In this document: positions 58,171-64,000 of the stretch, one piece after another | Position numbering within the stretch: position 1 is the stretch's first letter | Layout of the letters: the number at the start of each line of letters is the position of its first letter | DNA from: Demequina pelophila | GTDB lineage: Bacteria; Actinomycetota; Actinomycetes; Actinomycetales; Demequinaceae | NCBI RefSeq assembly: GCF_000971175.1 | Contig: NZ_BBLY01000004.1 | Span: 55,706 to 119,705 of the forward strand | Length of the DNA: 64,000 nt | Reading direction: 5' to 3' | Notes under the pieces: model-generated | Seen by the model: the letters and a program-made list of their open reading frames with translations, nothing else | What the model was told of the DNA's origin: nothing | The model's database searches: none | Program-made: the position numbers and the translations under genes

Positions 58171-59321
58171 CGGTCTGGGACGAGCTGGTGGGTCAGGACC
58201 AGCAGCTCGCGCCGCTGCGCAACGCGGTGGCGGATCCGGTCGCCATGACCCACGCGTGGCTGCTCACCGGCCCGCCCGGGTCGGGCCGGTCGAACGCCGG
58301 CCGCGCCTTCGCCGCGGCGCTGCAGTGCGCGGAGGGCGGATGCGGCGAGTGCCGCGAGTGCGCCACGGCGCTGTCCGGCACCCACGCGGACGTCACCCTG
58401 GTGCGCACGGAGAAGGTCACCATCTCCATCCAGGAGGTGCGCGAGCTCATCTCCGCGGCGCAGTCGGCGCCCAGCCAGGGGCGCTGGCGCGTGTTCGTGG
58501 TCGAGGATGCGGACCGCATGACCGAGCGCACCGCGAACGTCCTGCTCAAGTCCATCGAGGAGCCGCCCGCGCGCACCGTGTGGGTGCTGTGCGCGCCGTC
58601 CCCGCAGGACGTGCCGGTCACCATTCGCAGCCGCTGCCGCGCCATCGCGCTGCGCACGCCGGAGGTGGAGGCCGTCGCCGCGCTGCTGGTGGAGCGGGAC
58701 GGGATCGCGCCGGAGCTCGCGTACCAGTCGGCCGCGGCGGCGCAGAGTCACATCGGCCGGGCGCGCCGCCTCGCCCGCGATCCCGAGGCCCGCGCCCGCC
58801 GCGACCAGGTGCTCGCGCTCGCGACGGAGATCCGCGGGGTCGGGGACGCGGTGCTCGCCGCCGAGGACCTGGTCCGCGTCGCCGACGAGGACGCCAAGGC
58901 CGCCACCGAGGAGCGCGACGCCGAGGAGAAGGCGCAGCTGCTGGAGACGCTCGGCGCCGAGACGGGCGGCCGCCTCGCGCCCGCCCTGCGCGCCCAGGTG
59001 CGTCAGCTCGAGGAGGACCAGAAGCGCCGCGCGACCCGCGCCAAGCGCGACGTGCTCGACCGCGCCATCACGGACCTCATGTCGCTGTACCGCGACGTGG
59101 CCGTCATCCAGACCGGCGCCTCGGTGCCGCTGGTCAACGCGAGCCACGACGGCCACATCCGCGACCTCGCCGGCCGCACCGCGCTCGCGGACACCATGCG
59201 CTGCCTCGACGCGCTCGGCACCGCGCGCGAGCGGCTCGCGGGGAACGTGGCGCCGCTGCTCGCGCTCGAGGCGATGGCGCTCGAGCTGCGCCCGCAGACC
59301 GGCGCGGGTCGGTCCCGGTAG
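58167..59321 (+). CDS. holB: DNA polymerase III delta' subunit-like clamp-loader protein
   Basis: 384 aa from GTG 58167 (GTGA overlap with tmk); an ATG at 58155 would add four residues. VWDELVGQDQQLAPLRNAV, P-loop GPPGSGRSNAGRAFA (lysine replaced by Arg, so ATP binding is probably lost, as in delta'), zinc motif CAEGGCGECRECATA, and SRC motif IRSRCRAIAL. Part of the replisome clamp loader. Confidence 0.92.
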   Translation: MTVWDELVGQDQQLAPLRNAVADPVAMTHAWLLTGPPGSGRSNAGRAFAAALQCAEGGCGECRECATALSGTHADVTLVRTEKVTISIQEVRELISAAQSAPSQGRWRVFVVEDADRMTERTANVLLKSIEEPPARTVWVLCAPSPQDVPVTIRSRCRAIALRTPEVEAVAALLVERDGIAPELAYQSAAAAQSHIGRARRLARDPEARARRDQVLALATEIRGVGDAVLAAEDLVRVADEDAKAATEERDAEEKAQLLETLGAETGGRLAPALRAQVRQLEEDQKRRATRAKRDVLDRAITDLMSLYRDVAVIQTGASVPLVNASHDGHIRDLAGRTALADTMRCLDALGTARERLAGNVAPLLALEAMALELRPQTGAGRSR

Positions 59322-59458
59322 TCCGAGCCCGCCGGCGCGGGCCGGTCCCGGTAGTCCGGAGCCGCCGCCCAGAGTCCCCGGCCGGTCCCGCCCGCCGCGG
59401 CGCCCGGCCCCGGCCACCGCTCCCGAGGGTCCCCTGTCCGCGCGGCTAGGGTGGCCGC

Positions 59459-61027
59459 ATGCCGTCCCGCCCCGCACCTCGTCCGCTCGCGTCGGTGACG
59501 CGCCTCGCCGCCGGCCTCATGGCCGCCGGGCTCGCGCTCGCCGGCTGCACCACGGGCACCCAGCCCGCCCAGACCGAGGGGCCGTCGGTCGAGAGCCCGA
59601 CCCCTGCATCGTCCCCTGGCACGGGCGGCGCGGGCGCCGCCGTGGCGCCGGAGGACTCGCGCGTGTACGACCAGGAGTACGCGTGGTCGCGGTGCGGCGA
59701 TCTCGAGTGCGCGACCATCCAGGTGCCGGTCGACTGGGCCGACCCCGACGGCGACACCATCGAGATCGCGCTCAACCGCTACCCGGCCACCGACGAGGAC
59801 GCGCGCCTGGGCTCGCTGCTCATCAACCCGGGCGGGCCGGGCGCCTCGGGCCTGGATCTCACGGCGGCGTTCGCCACGATGGCGGGGGAGCGGGTGCTCG
59901 CGCGGTACGACGTGATCGGCTTCGACCCGCGCGGCGTGGGCCTGTCGACGCCTGTCGACTGCGGCGACGGAGAGACGCTCGACTCCTTCTTCCTTGCCGA
60001 GGCGACCATCGAGTCCGAGGCGGACCTCGAGGCCTCGCGGGCATCGGTGGCCGACTTCGCGGCGAGCTGCCGCGAGCTCTCCGGCCCGGTCGTGGAGAAC
60101 GCGGACACCACGTCCGCCGCCCGCGACATGGACGTGATCCGCGCCCTGGTGGGCGACGACCGGCTCAACTACCTGGGGTATTCGTACGGCACGCAGTTGG
60201 GCGCGACGTACGCGGCGCTCTACCCGGAGCGCGTGGGCCGGATGGTGCTCGACGGCGCGTTCGACTTCCTGCTCCCCGAGGACGAGATCTCCGTGACGCA
60301 GGCGGCCGGCTTCGAGTCCGCGCTCGGGGCGTTCCTCGACTGGTGCCCCGAGCAGGAGGGCTGCCCGCTGGCCGACGGCCGCGAGGCGGCCCGCGCACAG
60401 GTCCAGGGGGTCGTCGAGGACTCGCTCGCCGGCGACACGGAGCAGGTGGTCCAGGTGTTCGGCATCATCCAGATGCTCTACGACGACGCCCTGTGGTCGT
60501 ACCTGTCGCTGGGGCTCGAGCAGGCGCTGGACTCGGGCCGGTCCGAGGTGCTGCAGCTGCTGGGCAACTACTACCTCGACCGCGACCCGCAGTCCGGCGA
60601 GTACACGTCGAACACGCACGTCGCGTCCGCCTCGATCGGCTGCCTCGACTCCCTCGCGACCGGGCAGGACTCGCTGGAGGAGTACCAGGCCTTCCAGGAC
60701 GCGCTCCGCGACGCGTCGCCCACCTTCGCGGCGACCTACGGCGGCTCGACCGGGTGCGAGGGCTGGCCGTACCGGGCGCAGGAGCCCGTGACCTCGCTCG
60801 ACGGGGCTTCCTCCGCGGGGCCCATCGTGGTGATCGGCACCACCAACGACCCGGCCACGCCGTACGCGTGGGCCGAGTCCCTCACCGACCGCCTCGCCAG
60901 CGCCACCCTGCTCACCTTCGAGGGCGAGGGCCACACCGCGTACGGACGCTCCAACCAGTGCATCCTCGACGCGGTCGACGACTACCTGGTCGACGGGACG
61001 GTTCCCGCGGAGGGCACCGTCTGCTGA
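59459..61027 (+). CDS. Alpha/beta-hydrolase lipoprotein with TAP-like C-terminal domain
   Basis: 522 aa. Lipobox LAGC with C30. Triad readable: S242 in GYSYGTQLGATY, D464 in GTTNDPATPY, H492 in GEGHTAYG. The C-terminal TAP-like domain and cysteine pairs match the SlpD/E-type tripeptidyl aminopeptidases of Streptomyces and mycobacteria. Would cut peptides outside the membrane. TAGGGT six bases before ATG. Confidence 0.9.
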   Translation: MPSRPAPRPLASVTRLAAGLMAAGLALAGCTTGTQPAQTEGPSVESPTPASSPGTGGAGAAVAPEDSRVYDQEYAWSRCGDLECATIQVPVDWADPDGDTIEIALNRYPATDEDARLGSLLINPGGPGASGLDLTAAFATMAGERVLARYDVIGFDPRGVGLSTPVDCGDGETLDSFFLAEATIESEADLEASRASVADFAASCRELSGPVVENADTTSAARDMDVIRALVGDDRLNYLGYSYGTQLGATYAALYPERVGRMVLDGAFDFLLPEDEISVTQAAGFESALGAFLDWCPEQEGCPLADGREAARAQVQGVVEDSLAGDTEQVVQVFGIIQMLYDDALWSYLSLGLEQALDSGRSEVLQLLGNYYLDRDPQSGEYTSNTHVASASIGCLDSLATGQDSLEEYQAFQDALRDASPTFAATYGGSTGCEGWPYRAQEPVTSLDGASSAGPIVVIGTTNDPATPYAWAESLTDRLASATLLTFEGEGHTAYGRSNQCILDAVDDYLVDGTVPAEGTVC

Positions 61028-61230
61028 GTGGGTGGTGGTCACCCTTCCCGGGTGCCTTCCCTCCGGCCTTCCCCGCCCGCGTTTGCGCTGGCCTTGCCCG
61101 GCCGCGGTCGCGCCCGCCCCTTCTCCCCAGCGACGATGCGCCGGGCCCGGTTTCGGTGTTGACCCGCCGAGGCGCTATCATGTCTACCCGTGCCCCTCGC
61201 GGGGCGCGGCGTGCGCCTTCGGGAGCATGC

Positions 61231-61306
61231 GCCGCCTTAGCTCAGTCGGCAGAGCGATTCACTCGTAATGAATAGGTCGTGGGTTCGATTCCCACAGGCG
61301 GCTCCA
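61231..61306 (+). tRNA. tRNA-Thr (anticodon CGT)
   Basis: Acceptor GCCGCCT pairs with AGGCGGC; D-arm GCTCAGTCGGCAGAGC; anticodon loop CTCGTAA in stem ATTCA/TGAAT; T-arm GTGGGTTCGATTCCCAC; discriminator T; CCA encoded at 61304-61306. Its 3' third is repeated 1023 bp downstream. Confidence 0.95.
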
Positions 61307-61539
61307 TCCAGAAGCCCCCGGTCCTCAGGCCGGGGGCTTCTTGCATGTCCGGCTGCGGGCCCAGGCCCGCCCCCGCGCGCCCGCGCGCCTCGCCCCCCCG
61401 TTCGCCCTGCCCCCCGTTCGCCCTGCCCCCCGTTCGCCCCAGTGGTAGATCCACGCACGTCTCTGCCCCACTACGTGCGCTGGGCTACCGCCAGAAGTGG
61501 CGCGACGTGGAACTCCAAGCGACGAAGGCCGCCTGCGCG
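61274..61539. repeat. Direct repeat, copy 1 (tRNA-Thr 3' end and downstream 230 bp)
   Basis: Aligned with 62297-62535 with a few substitutions and small indels. It includes the last 33 nt of the tRNA, the terminator, the GC-rich CGCCCC run and a GTAGATCC palindromic element. The 760 bp between the copies hold a toxin-antitoxin pair. Confidence 0.85.
61310..61341 (+). terminator. Terminator after tRNA-Thr
   Basis: 12-bp perfect stem AGAAGCCCCCGG / CCGGGGGCTTCT (61310-61321 with 61330-61341). An identical hairpin follows the partial tRNA copy at 62333-62364. Confidence 0.88.
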
Positions 61540-61633
61540 GATAAGGCGGGGAACCCGTCTCGTCGGAGCGGCCATGCTCGTCGGCGGAGCGTGACTGATC
61601 GTGAGCCCGCACTCCTGAGGCGAGGGCTACGCA

Positions 61634-61873
61634 TCAGGGCAGCAGGTCGAGCATCTGCGGGCGTGCCTTCATCGCGTGGATGACGAGCTCGTTGCCGGGG
61701 TCGAAGGTGGGCACCACGGTCTCCAGCATTCGTCCGCGGGTGTCGAATCCGAGTCGCAGTTGGCGTGCGGGTGACTCATCGTCAAGGTCCTCCACCCACA
61801 GTGGCCACGAGGCGGCTTGGGCCGCGTCGTCCTCGGATATCCCGTGCTTCAGTGCTGAGGCGTGGACCCTCAC
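61634..61873 (-). CDS. Toxin-like protein of a type II toxin-antitoxin pair
   Basis: 79 aa. MRVHASALKHGISEDDAAQAASWPLWVEDLDDESPARQLRLGFDTRGRMLETVVPTFDPGNELVIHAMKARPQMLDLLP matches a small family found after RHH antitoxins ('HA.KHG....D...A...', '...GFD..G..LE.VV', 'HAM.ARP..L'), related to BrnT-like RNases. Start overlaps the antitoxin stop (ATGA at 61870-61873). Confidence 0.82.
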   Translation of the reverse strand: MRVHASALKHGISEDDAAQAASWPLWVEDLDDESPARQLRLGFDTRGRMLETVVPTFDPGNELVIHAMKARPQMLDLLP

Positions 61874-62133
61874 GCGGTGAGCTTGCCAAGGGCTTCGCGG
61901 ATGAGGTCCGAGCGGGTCTTGTGCTCTGCGGCGGCGCGGGCGTCGAGCGCGGCGACCTCGTCAGGCGTCAGACGCAGTGCGATGACCTGCGAGGCCTCGG
62001 CTCCGCGTCCGGGGCGTCCCCGGCCGCGCTTCTTGAGCGCCTTCAGGTCGTAGCCGCGCTCTGCCTCGGCGGCCCACGCCTCGATCTGCTCCTCGGTCAC
62101 GGCGACGCCGTCGATGGTCTCTCGCTCGTCCAC
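61870..62133 (-). CDS. Ribbon-helix-helix (CopG-like) antitoxin
   Basis: 87 aa from GTG at 62131-62133. Residues 47-87 (ASQVIALRLTPDEVAALDARAAAEHKTRSDLIREALGKL) are the RHH DNA-binding domain. The N-terminal half (TEEQIEAWAAEAERGYDLKALKKRGRGRPGRG) probably wraps the toxin and adds an AT-hook-like basic run. Antitoxin-first order, coupled translation. Confidence 0.87.
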   Translation of the reverse strand: MDERETIDGVAVTEEQIEAWAAEAERGYDLKALKKRGRGRPGRGAEASQVIALRLTPDEVAALDARAAAEHKTRSDLIREALGKLTA

Positions 62134-62155
62134 ACGAAAATCGTAATACGAAAAT
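62134..62155 (-). promoter_or_regulatory. Promoter/operator of the toxin-antitoxin operon
   Basis: ACGAAAATC occurs twice, at 62133-62141 and 62147-62155, a direct repeat 14 bp apart and AT-rich, typical of an RHH operator. On the minus strand TACGAT lies six bases before the GTG, giving a leaderless transcript that the antitoxin could block. Confidence 0.6.
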
Positions 62156-62296
62156 CAGGCGGCGACCAGGGTGGTGGATTCTGCTTGCGCGCCGGTTGCC
62201 CAAAATCTGCCGCGGTGTGCATTCCGCGCATAGGAAACGTCTCGTGCGACAGGTGATCCGCCGTATGACCCGACGGCAAAGAACCCTCGAAGTGAG

Positions 62297-62535
62297 AGGT
62301 CGTGCGCTCGATTCCCACAGGCGGCTCCATTCAGAAGCCCCCGGTCCTCAGGCCGGGGGCTTCTTGCATCCCCGGCAGCGGCCTCGGGCCCGCCCCCGCG
62401 CGCGCCCGCGCGCCCCGCCTCCATTCGCCCCAGCGGTAGATCCGCGCACGTCTCGGCCCCACTTCGTGCGCTGGGCTACCGCCAGAAGCGGCGCCGTGTG
62501 GAACTCCAAGGGATAGAGGCCGCCTGGGTGCGCGG
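62297..62535. repeat. Direct repeat, copy 2, with partial tRNA-Thr 3' end
   Basis: Begins AGGTCGTGCGCTCGATTCCC, the T-arm and acceptor of tRNA-Thr with two changes in the T-arm, and includes CCA, the terminator and the downstream elements of copy 1. No 5' tRNA half is present, so it is not a functional gene. Confidence 0.85.
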
Positions 62536-62579
62536 GGCGCGCCGAACTTCCTCAGCGACCGGGGGTGTGGTGCGCGACG

Positions 62580-62634
62580 CTAGCCAAATTCATGCACTTT
62601 CGGAAGAGCGCCCAAAGTGCATGAATTTGGCTAG
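62580..62634. repeat. 21-bp hairpin, CTAGCC(A/G)AATTCATGCACTTT family
   Basis: Perfect arms 62580-62600 and 62614-62634 with a 13-nt loop. Same core as the distant inverted pair at 31396-31661, with A in place of G. The surrounding 640-bp gap (62134-62780) otherwise holds the repeats described and no gene. Confidence 0.85.
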
Positions 62635-62780
62635 GCGTGCGAACGGATACACCCCACGCCTTCTCCATCGCCATCGCCAGCGCCAGCGCCAGCGCCCGCG
62701 CCTGCGCCCTCGCCCCGCCCGCCGCAACACGCATCGCCCCTCGAGCTACGCCGTCGCGCCCGCCGGTCTAGCCTGGGCGG

Positions 62781-63893
62781 ATGAGGCAGGGATCCCGTCT
62801 CGTCGGCGCGTCCCAGGCGCTGACGCGCACCGCGCGCACCTTCGCCGCGACCCTGCGCCCGGACGGGTATCACGGCGACTACCAGGGCGATGTCGGCTTC
62901 TTCGAGGGCTGGTACATCAAGCTGGTGAGCGCCGACCGCAGCGCCCGGCTCGCCATCATCCCCGGCATCTTTCGCGCCGGCCACGGTGGCTCGGAAGGCG
63001 GCTCCGGTGGCTCGGAGGCTGGCCCCGGCGGCTCGGAGGCCGACCGCGCACCAGACGAGGCCTTCGTCCAGGTGCTCGACGGCGTCACCGGCGAATCCTG
63101 GTACGAACAGTTCCCTACAGAGGCCTTCGCCGCCGACCCCAAGGTGTTCGACGTCACCGTGGGTGCCAACCGCTTCGGTGCCGGGGGCATCGACCTGGAT
63201 CTCCCTGCATCGTCCCTGCGCGGCCAGGTGCGCTTCACCACTCCGCTGGAGCCCTGGCCCGTCACCCTCGCGTCGCCGGGGGTCATGGGCCGCTACGCCT
63301 GGGCGCCCGTGATGGAGTGCTATCACGGCGTGGTCTCCCTGGATCATGGGCTTGAGGGGACCCTCACGCTGGGCGGCCGCGAGATGGTCTTCGACGGCGG
63401 CCGCGGCTACCTCGAGAAGGACTGGGGGCGCGCGTTCCCCGCCGCGTACGTCTGGATGCAGAGCAACCACTTCGGCACGCCCGGCGTGAGCCTGTCCGCG
63501 TCGATCGCGACCATTCCGTGGCGGCGAAGCCGCTTCCGCGGGTTCATCGTCGGGCTGCGGATCCCGCGCCCCGACGGCACCGCCGCGCTCCATCGCTTCG
63601 CGACCTACACCGGCGCGCGCACCGCCTCCCTCGAGGTGGACGATGCGGAGGTCCGGTGGACCCTGCGCGGCAGGTCGGGCGCCGAGTTGCGTCTGCGCGC
63701 CGAGCGTCGCCGCGGCGGACTGCTCCACGCCCCGATCCGCACGCAGATGCACCGCCGCGTCGAGGAGACGCTCGACGCGCGGGTGCACGTCGAGCTCGTC
63801 TCCCCGCGGGGACGCCTCGCGTTCGCGGAGACGGGCGAGGCCGCCGGTCTCGAGGTGCACGGCGATCTCGAGGACCTGCTCGCGCTGGGGTGA
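62781..63893 (+). CDS. Tocopherol cyclase-like protein
   Basis: 370 aa. GYHGDYQGDVGFFEGWYIKLVSADRSARLAIIPGIF, FDVTVGANRFGAGGIDLDL, MECYHGVVSLDHGLEGTL, GYLEKDWGRAFPAAYVWMQSNHF are the two lipocalin-like halves of the tocopherol-cyclase family. A GGSEGGSGGSEAGPGGSEA insertion lies at residues 69-87. Bacterial members have unknown function; there is no sign of tocopherol biosynthesis here. TAGCCT six bases before ATG. Confidence 0.85.
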   Translation: MRQGSRLVGASQALTRTARTFAATLRPDGYHGDYQGDVGFFEGWYIKLVSADRSARLAIIPGIFRAGHGGSEGGSGGSEAGPGGSEADRAPDEAFVQVLDGVTGESWYEQFPTEAFAADPKVFDVTVGANRFGAGGIDLDLPASSLRGQVRFTTPLEPWPVTLASPGVMGRYAWAPVMECYHGVVSLDHGLEGTLTLGGREMVFDGGRGYLEKDWGRAFPAAYVWMQSNHFGTPGVSLSASIATIPWRRSRFRGFIVGLRIPRPDGTAALHRFATYTGARTASLEVDDAEVRWTLRGRSGAELRLRAERRRGGLLHAPIRTQMHRRVEETLDARVHVELVSPRGRLAFAETGEAAGLEVHGDLEDLLALG

Positions 63894-63932
63894 GCGCGCG
63901 CCCCGGCCGTTCCCCGGTCGCTCCCCGGCTGC

Positions 63933-63985
63933 AGTGGTAGATCCAGGCACGATGCGGGCCCACTTCGTGCGCGGATCTACCACTT
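63933..63985. repeat. GTAGATCC palindromic repeat
   Basis: AGTGGTAGATCC (63933-63944) is inverted perfectly at 63973-63984, with an inner GCACGA/TCGTGC pair. Related, less perfect copies lie at 61441-61493 and 62432-62483. All three are intergenic. Confidence 0.82.
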
Positions 63986-64000
63986 GGAGCGGGGCGGCGG

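Noticed and set aside
62297..62329. Second tRNA-Thr gene
   Set aside because: Only the T-arm and acceptor 3' side are present, with changes in the T-stem; there is no 5' half.

Overview
This window is high-GC DNA from an actinobacterium. Supporting signs are the GC-rich third codon positions, GTGA/ATGA-coupled operons, a DtxR/IdeR-type iron box, and a neighbourhood (acs, HAD phosphatase, Tad pilus genes, topA, tmk, holB-like) that resembles the Rv3667-Rv3644c region of mycobacteria and is common in Micrococcales. The genus cannot be fixed from sequence alone.

Region 1 (1-7622) is the right end of an integrated element that enters from the left edge. A tyrosine integrase sits directly beside the 3' end of a tRNA-Lys(TTT) gene. 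An XRE regulator precedes the integrase and diverges from a tightly overlapped operon: excisionase-like protein, 55-aa small protein, prim-pol, RepA-like ATPase and a wHTH-like protein. After an AT-rich repeat region, a second leftward operon holds a likely HK97-type prohead protease. Replication plus capsid-maturation genes with no visible tail or lysis genes suggest a phage satellite or a small prophage.

Region 2 (7585-26800) is host chromosome. It has a VanZ protein whose 3' end runs into tRNA-Lys, a kinase-like APH protein with two tandem Pr6Pr membrane paralogues, a DUF898/HTH pair, a DUF1540 protein, an iron-siderophore ABC operon under an IdeR-type box, MsrB, a MutT1-like NUDIX/phosphohistidine-phosphatase protein coupled to Ppk1, a GbsR-like regulator with an ABC exporter, and a PAP2 phosphatase.

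Region 3 (27000-49300) has an S9 peptidase, acetyl-CoA synthetase, a HAD phosphatase and a Tad pilus locus. The Tad locus is interrupted twice: by an opposite-strand ClC-type channel gene, and by a MarR-tannase cassette that lies between a 24-codon tadE stub and an intact tadE. An ECF sigma factor with a large membrane/secreted partner, a methyltransferase, a radical-SAM NrdG-like protein and an inositol-phosphatase-like gene follow.

Region 4 (49300-64000) has topA, then an unusual cluster of one ECF sigma factor and five membrane-anchored or lipoprotein ankyrin-repeat proteins, the last fused in frame to a Gfo/Idh/MocA oxidoreductase. tmk, a DNA polymerase III delta'-like gene, a TAP-type hydrolase lipoprotein, tRNA-Thr(CGT), a toxin-antitoxin pair between duplicated tRNA-Thr 3' ends, and a tocopherol-cyclase-like protein complete the window.

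Three window-wide signals stand out. The 9-mer GGACGATGC occurs at least 35 times, on both strands, throughout the chromosomal part and never in the element. Many genes have a TANNNT hexamer 6-7 nt before the start codon and no Shine-Dalgarno sequence, as in leaderless transcripts. Several families of intergenic hairpins and minisatellites lie between genes.
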